Positions 44,747 to 52,574 of a stretch of DNA of 64,000 nucleotides are shown piece by piece. The notes under the pieces were generated by a model. It saw nothing but the letters and a program-made list of their open reading frames with translations, ran no database searches and had not been told where the DNA came from. Each line of letters starts with the position of its first letter. The first letter of the stretch is position 1. The stretch is taken from assembly GCA_004020875.1 (NCBI GenBank), contig SAPZ01000002.1, positions 186,001 through 250,000 of the forward strand. Direction: 5' to 3'. Both the position numbers and the translations under genes were made by a program. Source of the DNA: Mesorhizobium sp. GTDB taxonomy: Bacteria > Pseudomonadota > Alphaproteobacteria > Rhizobiales > Rhizobiaceae.

Positions 44747-45751
44747 ATGACACGCCTGACGCAAGCCCGCATCGAAACGCTCGCCCGAGAAGCGCTGACG
44801 CGGCACGGCGCAAGCGAGCGGCAGGCGGAGGCACTGGCCGCCGGCATTGCGGCGGCGGAACGCGACGGCCTGAAGTCGCACGGGCTGATGTATCTGCCCA
44901 CCTATTGCGAGCATTTGACCTGCGGCAAGGTGCTGGGACTGGCCGAGCCGCGCCTGACGCGGCCTGCCCCGGCGGTTCTCGCCGTCGATGCCGGCAATGG
45001 CTTTGCCCATGCGGCAATCGCCCTCGGCCTGCCGCCGCTGATCGAAGCGGCGCGCTCCCAAGGTGTCGCCGCGCTCGCCATCCGCAATTCATACAATTGC
45101 GGCGCGTTGGGCTATCACACCGAACGCATCGCGCGAGCCGGCCTGGTCGGGCTGGGTTTCACCAACGCGCCGGCCTCGATCGCGCCCTGGGGCGGCCGCA
45201 AGGCGGCAGTAGGCACCAATCCCTGGTCGCTTGCGGTCCCCGATGGACAGGGCGGCGCGCGCTTCGTCATCGATCAGAGCGCTAGCGTCGTCGCGAAGAG
45301 CGAGGTCATCAAGCGCGCCCGCGCCGGGGAGCCCATCCCTTCCGGCTGGGCCTTCGACGCGCGCGGTGAAACAACGACCGACGCCTCCGAAGCCTTGAAA
45401 GGCACGATGGCGCCCGCTGGCGGCTATAAGGGCGTGGGATCCGCCCTTTTGGTTGAGATCTTCGCCGCCTGCCTGACGGGAGCGAACCCCGGACTTGTCG
45501 CCAGCCCCTTCTCAGGCACGGCCGGAGGCCCGCCGGGAACCGGTCAGTTCTTCCTGGCGGTATCGCCCGAGGCCACCTCGGGTGGGCTGTTTACGAGCAA
45601 TCTGGAAACCGTCGCCAGCGCCTTCGTTGGCGACGCGAGGCTTCCGGGCACAAGGCGCTTCGGCGCGCGTGAACACAACACCAGAGATGGCATCGAGGTG
45701 GCGGCGGAAACGCTTGCCACCCTAGAAAAACTCGCCGGGATTGCCGCATGA
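44747..45751 (+). CDS. Ldh2-family malate/lactate-type dehydrogenase
   Basis: A 334-residue NAD(P)-dependent oxidoreductase of the malate/L-lactate dehydrogenase (Ldh2, YlmO-like) family, which also holds sulfolactate, ureidoglycolate and pyrroline-2-carboxylate/piperideine-2-carboxylate reductases. Family segments are DGLKSHGLMYLPTY near 45, APWGGRKAAVGTNPWSLAVP near 148 and GGYKGVGSALLVEI near 227. Where relatives have an HHFG-type motif this one reads SYNCGALGYH. Pyrroline-2-carboxylate reduction would fit the dehydratase at 31495, but that is only an inference. ATG at 44729 is an alternative start; the stop overlaps the next gene by 4 bp. Confidence 0.85.
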   Translation: MTRLTQARIETLAREALTRHGASERQAEALAAGIAAAERDGLKSHGLMYLPTYCEHLTCGKVLGLAEPRLTRPAPAVLAVDAGNGFAHAAIALGLPPLIEAARSQGVAALAIRNSYNCGALGYHTERIARAGLVGLGFTNAPASIAPWGGRKAAVGTNPWSLAVPDGQGGARFVIDQSASVVAKSEVIKRARAGEPIPSGWAFDARGETTTDASEALKGTMAPAGGYKGVGSALLVEIFAACLTGANPGLVASPFSGTAGGPPGTGQFFLAVSPEATSGGLFTSNLETVASAFVGDARLPGTRRFGAREHNTRDGIEVAAETLATLEKLAGIAA

Positions 45752-47397
45752 CGGCGATCGCGCTGCGTCCGCCAGAGGTCGTCATGCGGCTGCAGCGGCT
45801 TGGCGCGGCGCATCCGACGCGGCTCAGCTTCCTGCGCCAGCTGATCCGCCGCGCCACCAGGGAGAAATGGCGTGTCCGCAAGCACCTGTTCGACCTGGAC
45901 GACAATGGGTTCGGGCGCGCGGTCTATGCGGTCGAGACGCCGGCAAGGATCTACAGCCTAGTCGCCTTCTCCACGCCGCTCGCCGATGAGAACCGCTCGG
46001 ACCGGGTGATCGCGCAGGCCTGGGACACGAGCTACGTGCTTTACGACGGATTGCCGGACGCCGCCGAAATCGCCCGGCTGGAGGCAAATGCGCCGCGACA
46101 GGAGGCGGGCCGCTACACCAGCCGCGAACTGGTGCTGGCGCGCGCGAACAAGAGTGTCAGGCTTTTTGAGGAAGTCGCCACGGCACTGGCGCAAGGACAA
46201 CAGCCGGATGAGGAGCAGTTGCTGGGCGTCGGCTATCTGCTTCGCACCACGGCGGTCTACGGCAACGGCAAGTTCGGCATCGCGGATCGCGACGAGATAT
46301 CCTCACGGCCTGAGCTTGCCGGATCCTTCCAGGCCGAGATGCTCACCGTCTGGCTGATCCGGTCCTTCACTTTCGACCTCGTCGATCACATTGCCCGTCG
46401 CCGCAACCCGGTCGGCGCGGCAAGGCTGGCGCCGGACCTGCGCCGGGCGCTCGGGGTGGGAAACGCGACCGGGCTCGGCATGGCGCCCTTCCTCGTTCGC
46501 CATCCGCTCTTGACGCATAGCTGGTTCCTGGCCCGCGAAACCGCGCTGGCGCGGGTGCGCGCCGAACCACGTGCCGGCGCGGCGGAACGAGACGCCTTCT
46601 CGAACGCGCTCGCCGATCTGCGCCAGCGCGTTGCCCGCTGGCACAGCGACGACAGCCGCCAGGCCGCCGCAACCCGAATACTGGCCGCAGATCTCGGCGC
46701 GCTTGCCGAAAACCTCGACCAGCTTCTGGCGAAGCCGCGCCCCTGGGACGCGGTCTATCGCTTCGCCGAAGGCCACTTCTCGCTGGAGGGGCAGGAAGCC
46801 TGCGTCTCCCTCATCCTCGAGCCCCACGGCGCCTTGATCGACGAGCTCGGCGACACGATGAAGGCCGACGAGACGCCGGGCCATATTGTCGACGGCGGCA
46901 TGGACTGCGGCTCGCTGCACCAGGCCCTTCTCGACTGCTATTCCTGGGCGAGGGCAATCGACTTCACTGAGCCGGCCGCCAACGCGCGCTTCTGGTATGT
47001 CTCGGCGGAAAAGCTCGAGCCCCGGCTTGGCGAGCGCTTCGAGGAGGATGGCGCCGAGCTCGAACAGCCTCTGGCCACCGTCCGCGACGCGCTCGGCCTG
47101 GCGGCCGCGCTGGCGCGAGAGCCGGCCTCGGCCAGTGTCGCCGATTTCCTGCTGCGCCGGCCCGAATGGCGCCATGCGGTGCGGCGCGCCCAGATCGTCG
47201 CGAAATTTCCTTATGCCGAGATTCACGACAACCTGATCGGCGCCGAATTGCGGCCCGTCGACATATTGCGCGCCAAACTGGCCTTCTTCGGCGCGCGCAG
47301 CTTCGATCCGCGCTCTGACCGCTGGCTACGCATCGCGCTGTTCAGCGGCGAGCCGCTGATCGAGGATGTCGCGACGATGGCGGGAGAGGCCGCGTGA
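45748..47397 (+). CDS. Uncharacterised 549-residue protein in the methyltransferase cluster
   Basis: Not recognised. A soluble protein without signal peptide or transmembrane helix, rich in Ala, Arg and Glu and probably mostly helical. Features that stand out are KHLFDLDDNGFGRAVYAVET near 45-64, a central VYGNGKFGIADRD near 170, LGMAPFLVRHP near 243 and GGMDCGSLHQALLDC near 386. It starts on an ATGA overlap with the Ldh-family gene and ends on a GTGA overlap with the DUF3726 gene, so it is made in step with both. Coding bias and coupling leave little doubt it is a real gene. It could be the catalytic centre or a scaffold of the cluster. Confidence 0.85.
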   Translation: MTAIALRPPEVVMRLQRLGAAHPTRLSFLRQLIRRATREKWRVRKHLFDLDDNGFGRAVYAVETPARIYSLVAFSTPLADENRSDRVIAQAWDTSYVLYDGLPDAAEIARLEANAPRQEAGRYTSRELVLARANKSVRLFEEVATALAQGQQPDEEQLLGVGYLLRTTAVYGNGKFGIADRDEISSRPELAGSFQAEMLTVWLIRSFTFDLVDHIARRRNPVGAARLAPDLRRALGVGNATGLGMAPFLVRHPLLTHSWFLARETALARVRAEPRAGAAERDAFSNALADLRQRVARWHSDDSRQAAATRILAADLGALAENLDQLLAKPRPWDAVYRFAEGHFSLEGQEACVSLILEPHGALIDELGDTMKADETPGHIVDGGMDCGSLHQALLDCYSWARAIDFTEPAANARFWYVSAEKLEPRLGERFEEDGAELEQPLATVRDALGLAAALAREPASASVADFLLRRPEWRHAVRRAQIVAKFPYAEIHDNLIGAELRPVDILRAKLAFFGARSFDPRSDRWLRIALFSGEPLIEDVATMAGEAA

Positions 47398-47972
47398 TCG
47401 ACCTGTCGCTCAACGAGGTGGAAACGCTGAGCACCAAGGCGGCGCGGGGCGCCGGATTTTCATGGGGATTGGCCGAGGATATCGGCCGAGCGGCGCGCCG
47501 GATCGCGGTCGAGGACGAGAACTGGGGCGTGGCCATGCTGAACCTTGCCGAACACGCACAAAGCTTCGAGCCGCCTAGTCCTGCCCGCGCGGCCCGCTGG
47601 CGGAGCGACGAGACCGACCTCGCGACTGGAAGGCCGCTCTGTCCGATCCGGACGGCGGCCCTGCTGCTCGACGAACCGGTTCCGGCGAGCGCCCTGCCGC
47701 TGCCAATCCTTGATGTCGGCCTGCCGGTCTGGCTCGACGCCATGCTGCGCCGGTCGGAGATGCGCGTGGCGGGGCGCGTGGGGTTGGCGACGCGCGCCGA
47801 TGTCGTCATCGAACGCCGCGCCGAAACCGAGCAGCCAGCCACAGGCCGGCGCGGCGCGATTGATGAGCGGACACTTGCGGCGCTCAATTCCTTCGCCGCC
47901 AGGACCTATGTGCCGGAAAGCGAAAGGTCGCGCGTGCGCGGTGCCGGCGGCGGCCGGGTGGACGATGAATAA
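47394..47972 (+). CDS. DUF3726-type protein
   Basis: A 192-residue protein starting with GTG. The opening SLNEVETLSTKAARGAGFSWGLAEDIG is typical of the DUF3726 family, which has no known function. The N-terminal 30 residues suggest a small helical motif; the rest has no evident domain, membrane segment or signal peptide. The start overlaps the stop of the 549-residue protein and the methyltransferase starts 15 bp after its end. DUF3726 genes are often next to Ldh-family dehydrogenases, as here; that statement is from memory. Confidence 0.8.
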   Translation: MIDLSLNEVETLSTKAARGAGFSWGLAEDIGRAARRIAVEDENWGVAMLNLAEHAQSFEPPSPARAARWRSDETDLATGRPLCPIRTAALLLDEPVPASALPLPILDVGLPVWLDAMLRRSEMRVAGRVGLATRADVVIERRAETEQPATGRRGAIDERTLAALNSFAARTYVPESERSRVRGAGGGRVDDE

Positions 47973-47987
47973 CAAGGGGAGAAAGAG

Positions 47988-49094
47988 ATGAGCGCAGCCG
48001 ACGGCCAGAAGATCGCCATGCGTGGCGCAGGCTACTATTCGGCCAACACCGTCGGCGCCAAATACGTCATCGACAAGGTCGGCGACCTCGTCGTCAAGGC
48101 AGTTGCCGGGATGCCCCGATTGGCTGACGGCCTGCCCTTCGCGATCGCCGATTTCGGTGCCGCCGACGGCGGCACCTCCATGGACATGATGCGACGGCTG
48201 GTCGGCGCCGTTCGGGATAGGGAACCGAACCGAGCCATATCGATCACCTACACCGACCTGCCCCACAATGATTTCTCGACTCTGTTCCGGCTGACCCAGG
48301 GACTTCTGGGGACCTCCACGGAGGTTCCGCTGGCCGAGACGCCCGGCCTCTACATCTTCGGCAGCGGCACCAGCTTCTATCGACAGATCCTGCCGGACGA
48401 TTCGCTCTCGTTCGGCTTCTCCGCAACAGCGATGCATTGGATCAGCAAGCGGCCGTGCATGATCGCCGATCACGTCCAGGCGGTCGGTGCAAGCAATGCC
48501 GAGCGCGAGCAGTTCCGCACCCAGGCGCTGCGCGACTGGGAGACGATCCTGCTCGCCAGGGCGCGCGAATTACGATCAGGCGGGCGGCTTGCGCTGGCCA
48601 ATTTCTGCGTCGACGAGGAAGGCCGGTATCTCGGACATACGACGGGCGTCGACATGTTCGACAGCTTCGCGCGCCATTGGCGCGATCTGGTCCGCGCGGG
48701 ACGGATCAGCGAGACGGAATATGTCAACGCGACCTTCCAGCAATTCTACAAGACTCCCGACGAGTTCGCGGCACCCTTCCGCGATCCCGCTTCGCCTGTG
48801 TCGCAAGCCGGACTAAGGCTGGCGACGATTTTCACCATGGTGACGCCCTGCCCCTATGCGGAAGCCTACCGGACCCATCGCAATGCACAGGATTTCGCCC
48901 ACGCCTATGTGCCGACGCTGCGCTCCTGGTCCGAGACCGTTTTTGCCAACGCGCTCGATCCCTCGCGACCGCCAAGCGAACGCTCCGCGATCATCGACGA
49001 TTTCTACGCCGCCTATGAAGCCGACGTTGCGCTAGCTCCCGAAGGCCATCGCATGGACTACGTCCACTGCGTGACGGAAATCGTCAAGTCTTGA
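47988..49094 (+). CDS. SABATH-family SAM-dependent carboxyl methyltransferase homologue
   Basis: A 368-residue methyltransferase matching the SABATH family, best known from plant salicylate, benzoate, jasmonate and indole-acetate carboxyl methyltransferases. The N-terminal MRGAGYYSANT (11-21) corresponds to the plant MNGG...SYAxNS motif. The SAM site IADFGAADGGTS is at 53-64, YTDLPHNDFSTLF at 88-100 matches the DLPxNDFN motif, and SLSFGFSATAMHWISK (139-154) matches the SxxSLxWLS motif. It probably methylates a small carboxylic acid. ATG at 47988 has a good GGGGAGA site. It is the last gene of the coupled cluster. Confidence 0.85.
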   Translation: MSAADGQKIAMRGAGYYSANTVGAKYVIDKVGDLVVKAVAGMPRLADGLPFAIADFGAADGGTSMDMMRRLVGAVRDREPNRAISITYTDLPHNDFSTLFRLTQGLLGTSTEVPLAETPGLYIFGSGTSFYRQILPDDSLSFGFSATAMHWISKRPCMIADHVQAVGASNAEREQFRTQALRDWETILLARARELRSGGRLALANFCVDEEGRYLGHTTGVDMFDSFARHWRDLVRAGRISETEYVNATFQQFYKTPDEFAAPFRDPASPVSQAGLRLATIFTMVTPCPYAEAYRTHRNAQDFAHAYVPTLRSWSETVFANALDPSRPPSERSAIIDDFYAAYEADVALAPEGHRMDYVHCVTEIVKS

Positions 49095-49211
49095 TGGGAC
49101 GGCAACTGCCGCGCCGCCGCTCGAGGTCTTGACGAAAACAGGTGCGCCTGCTTGAGACTCGGGAGCAAGGGATATTCGCGCCCGAGGAGATGAGCAGGCG
49201 GTGGGCAAGCT

Positions 49212-50270
49212 TTGAAGCGCGTTTTTCTGTTGCTTGCCGCTGTCATCATGGCTTCCGGCGCGACCGGGTGCACCAGCATTTCCTACTATGCGCAATCGTT
49301 GGGGGGCCATGTCGAGATCATGGCGGCGCGCAAGAATGTCGCGAAGCTGATCCGTGATCCGTCGACGCCGGCGCCATTGCGCGCCAAGCTGACGTCGGCC
49401 AGCGCCATCCGCCGCTTTGCCACGGAAGAACTGGCGCTGCCCGACAACAACAGCTACCGCAGCTATGTCGATGTCGGTCGCGACGATGTGACCTTGGCGG
49501 TCTTTGCCGCGCCGCAATACTCGCTCGCGCCGATAACATGGTGCTTTCCTGTGTTCGGCTGCGTTCCCTATAAGGGCTATTTTTCACGCAAGGATGCGCT
49601 CGAAAATGCCGCCACGCTGCAGCGGCAAGGGCTGGACGTCTATGTGACAGGCATCACGGCCTATTCCACGCTGGGCTGGTTCAGCGACCCGCTGCTCAGC
49701 ACCATGCTGCGCCAGAACGACACCTATCTCGCCAGCCTCGTCTTCCATGAGCTGGCGCATCAGAAAGTCTATGTGAACGGCGACTCCGCGTTCAACGAGG
49801 CGTTCGCGGTTACCGTCGAAACCACGGGCACTAGGAAATGGCTCCGGGCCACCGGCAATCGCGCCGGATTGCGCAGCTACGAAGTCGATCGCAAGCGCAA
49901 GGCGGATTTTCTCGGACTGATCTCGAAGACCCGGGATGAGCTGAAACAGGTCTATGGAAGTCCCCGCAGCCCGGCGCAGATGGCGGCCGCCAAGGCCGCC
50001 ACGATCGACACGCTGCGGATGCGCTACCGGCAGATGCGCGACAAGCACTGGGCCGGATACCGCGGATACGACGCTTGGTTCGACAGCCCGATCAACAACG
50101 CGAAGCTCGCCGCGACCGCAGTCTACGGCGAAGAGGTTCCGGCATTCCTTCACCTGTTCGACTTGTGCGCACGCGACTATCCGAGGTTCTACGCCGCTGT
50201 TCGACGGATCGGAAATTTGCCCGCGCCCTCCCGCGCAGAAGCGCTCAAGGCAGCGGCTACGTGTGATTGA
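49212..50270 (+). CDS. Putative lipoprotein zinc aminopeptidase
   Basis: A 352-residue protein of the predicted aminopeptidase family (COG4324-like). The N-terminus is a lipoprotein signal peptide with Cys20 in ATGC, and the zinc motif HELAH is at 179-183, with a likely third ligand in FNEAFA near 194-199. GLDVYVTGITAYSTLGWFSDP is a strongly conserved family stretch. It should be anchored in the periplasmic leaflet. The start is a TTG at 49212; no other start keeps the whole signal peptide. It stands alone after the methyltransferase cluster and converges on the amine dehydrogenase gene. Confidence 0.82.
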   Translation: MKRVFLLLAAVIMASGATGCTSISYYAQSLGGHVEIMAARKNVAKLIRDPSTPAPLRAKLTSASAIRRFATEELALPDNNSYRSYVDVGRDDVTLAVFAAPQYSLAPITWCFPVFGCVPYKGYFSRKDALENAATLQRQGLDVYVTGITAYSTLGWFSDPLLSTMLRQNDTYLASLVFHELAHQKVYVNGDSAFNEAFAVTVETTGTRKWLRATGNRAGLRSYEVDRKRKADFLGLISKTRDELKQVYGSPRSPAQMAAAKAATIDTLRMRYRQMRDKHWAGYRGYDAWFDSPINNAKLAATAVYGEEVPAFLHLFDLCARDYPRFYAAVRRIGNLPAPSRAEALKAAATCD

Positions 50271-50281
50271 AATGACCGGCT

Positions 50282-52354
50282 CTAATCCGCCGTCAGCGCC
50301 GCCACTTCCCGCCGGAAAGGCAAGGCATCGCCGATATCGGCCTCGTCCAGCTCGCGGGCGAAGCGGTGGCCGGCATAGGTCGCCCAGGCGATCGGCCCTG
50401 GCGCTTCGGCGTCGCCGATGACCTTGACCGACCGGATACCGTTGTCGGCCCATTCATTTTTCCGGGCTTTCAGCGCGCGCCAGACCGCATCGTCCTGATT
50501 GCGCGACGTGACCAGGACGACGGCGTCGGCCGCCAGTTCCTGCCGCGCGCCGGTATAGACGCAGGCCGTTACCACGCCGCCCGAAGCGATGCTCGTGACG
50601 GTTCTGTTGAGGACGATATCAACCCCCAGCTCCGCCAGACGGCGGTGGATGGCGCCCTGCTCCAGCGTGTTGCGGGTCCAGTCCGAGACATAGGCCGATG
50701 GCGTCACCAGGGTGACCCTAGCGCTCCGGCGGGCCATCAGCTCGGCAAGCACGCCGCCCATGTAATAGTGGTCGTCATCGAACAGCACGACATTGCCGCA
50801 AGGCACCTTGCCATCCATCAGATCGTCCGGCGTGTAGACCGGCATGGCCGCGTCGACGCACGGCATCGGCACGACGTGAGCGCGCGCGACGCCATCGCGC
50901 CGCCAGGTCGATCCTGTGGCGATGGCGACGTTCTGGAAACCGAAGGACAGGATGTCGTCCGCCGACAGCCGGCTTTCGAAATAGATGTCGACATTCGGCA
51001 TCTGGCTGATCTGGTATTGGCGATAGTCTCGCACCCTGCCCCAGGCCGACAGGCCCGGCAGCAGGCACTCGCGCGCCACGCGGCCGCCGAGTTTGGTACC
51101 CGCTTCCGCCAAGGCCACCCGATAGCCGCGCAAGCCGAGCGCGCGAGCGGCCTCCAGTCCGGCTGGCCCGGCGCCGACGATCAGCACGCTGTCGCTGTCG
51201 CCCTTGGCCTGCATGCGCTCCGGATGCCAGCCCTTGCGCCATTCTTCCATGAAGGTCGGGTTCTGCGTGCAGCGCGAGACCGACATCGTCATGTCCCCGG
51301 TGACGCAGATGTTGCAGCCGATGCATTCGCGTATGTCCTCGATGCGTCCCTCCTCGACCTTCCGCGGCAGGAACGGATCGGCGATAGACGGGCGCGCGCA
51401 GCCGATGAAGTCGAGCGTGCCCGACTTGATCATCCGCACCATCACGTCCGGCGAGGTGAAGCGGCCGACGCCGACGACCGGCTTCGAGGTCAGCTTCTTG
51501 ATGCCGGAGACCAGGCTCTCCTGCGCCGCCTCTTCCTTGAAACGCGACGGCCCCGAGCAATCCTCCCAGGCGCCATGGGCAAGGTCCCACAGATCAGGCA
51601 GGTCGGCATGCATCTCGATCAAGTCGCGGACTTCCGAATTGGCGAAGCCAAGCTCCCCGATCATCTCATCCAGCGACAGCCTGAGCGTCAGGCCGCAGGT
51701 GTCGCCGATCGCGTCGCGCCCTTCCTCGATCAGCTCGCGCATCAGCCGCGAACGGTTCTCCAGTGAGCCACCATATTCGTCTCTGCGCTGGTTGGTGGCG
51801 GTGGACAGGAAATGCTGGATGATGCCGAAGCCGTGCGCGCCGTAGAGGCAGACCAAATCGAAACCTGCCTGCCTGGCGCGCTTGAAGGCGTTGCGGTGCC
51901 AGCGGCGCAGGTCGCGTATATCCTCTCTGTCCATGGCGCGGGCCTGCACCGGATCGTTGGTGAAGGTGCGGATCGGCAGCGCCGACGGTCCGCGCGGGAC
52001 CTCCTTGGTGTAGAGGTTGGGACCGTTGATGCCGGAATAGGCGAGCTGGATGCCGGCGAGCGCGCCATATTCGTGCATGGCTTTCGCCATCTTGGCCAAA
52101 GCCGGAATGTCGGCGTCGTCCCACAGCCGGAGCTCGATGAAAGGCGTGATCTCGGAGGTGTGGTGCATCTCCGTCTGCTCGGTGAAGATGACGCCCCATC
52201 CGCCTTCAGACTTCATGCGGCGCATCTCGGCCGCGGCCGACGGATCGCGATAGCCGCCGCCATTGCAATGGGGAACCTGATAGAAACGGTTCTTGGCGGT
52301 CACCGGGCCGATCTTCATCGGCTCGAACAGAATGTCGTAGCGTGGATCGCGCAT
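50282..52354 (-). CDS. Trimethylamine/dimethylamine dehydrogenase-family flavoprotein
   Basis: A 690-residue homologue of trimethylamine dehydrogenase: an N-terminal TIM-barrel with FMN, a 4Fe-4S site (Cys344, 347, 350, 362) and C-terminal nucleotide-binding domains (VLIVGAGPAG near 390). Cys30 in FYQVPHC matches the cysteine that links FMN in the Methylophilus enzyme, at exactly the same position. The substrate-bowl Tyr60 is Gln60 here, as in dimethylamine dehydrogenase; Trp264 is kept (Trp263), but Trp355 becomes Asp354. Oxidative N-demethylation of an amine is likely; the substrate is probably not trimethylamine. Start at 52354 is supported by AAGGAAG and the Cys30 match. Confidence 0.85.
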   Translation of the reverse strand: MRDPRYDILFEPMKIGPVTAKNRFYQVPHCNGGGYRDPSAAAEMRRMKSEGGWGVIFTEQTEMHHTSEITPFIELRLWDDADIPALAKMAKAMHEYGALAGIQLAYSGINGPNLYTKEVPRGPSALPIRTFTNDPVQARAMDREDIRDLRRWHRNAFKRARQAGFDLVCLYGAHGFGIIQHFLSTATNQRRDEYGGSLENRSRLMRELIEEGRDAIGDTCGLTLRLSLDEMIGELGFANSEVRDLIEMHADLPDLWDLAHGAWEDCSGPSRFKEEAAQESLVSGIKKLTSKPVVGVGRFTSPDVMVRMIKSGTLDFIGCARPSIADPFLPRKVEEGRIEDIRECIGCNICVTGDMTMSVSRCTQNPTFMEEWRKGWHPERMQAKGDSDSVLIVGAGPAGLEAARALGLRGYRVALAEAGTKLGGRVARECLLPGLSAWGRVRDYRQYQISQMPNVDIYFESRLSADDILSFGFQNVAIATGSTWRRDGVARAHVVPMPCVDAAMPVYTPDDLMDGKVPCGNVVLFDDDHYYMGGVLAELMARRSARVTLVTPSAYVSDWTRNTLEQGAIHRRLAELGVDIVLNRTVTSIASGGVVTACVYTGARQELAADAVVLVTSRNQDDAVWRALKARKNEWADNGIRSVKVIGDAEAPGPIAWATYAGHRFARELDEADIGDALPFRREVAALTAD

Positions 52355-52449
52355 AATAGCTTCCTTCATGCCGGCTCGGTCCTGCCGATCGGCCGAGATT
52401 ACTCATAAGTTGGCCCCGGCGCGGGAAAACTACGGAATTCTTCTGCGCG

Positions 52450-52487
52450 GATTAGGACACGCCTAATCGTGCATTCGGGGATTAGCC
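52450..52487. promoter_or_regulatory. Inverted-repeat operator between amine dehydrogenase and argE-like genes
   Basis: GATTAGG-ACACG-CCTAATC at 52450-52468 is a perfect 7-bp inverted repeat with a 5-base spacer. A third half-site GATTAGCC follows at 52480. The core contains T-N11-A, the LysR-type binding pattern. It lies in the 220-bp divergent region, about 95 bp from one start and 105 bp from the other. The LysR gene at 53739 is the nearest candidate regulator. Confidence 0.65.
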
Positions 52488-52574
52488 TGCGATGAAGCGG
52501 GGCTGAGCCAAATTCGACTTCAGGGCAGCGACAGCCCGATGTAGACAACCGGCTGCGGCAACGAGGCAACAGAC

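Noticed and set aside
50282..52354. Annotation as 2,4-dienoyl-CoA reductase or general old-yellow-enzyme
   Set aside because: The N-terminus, FMN-linking Cys30 and C-terminal segments match trimethylamine dehydrogenase much more closely.
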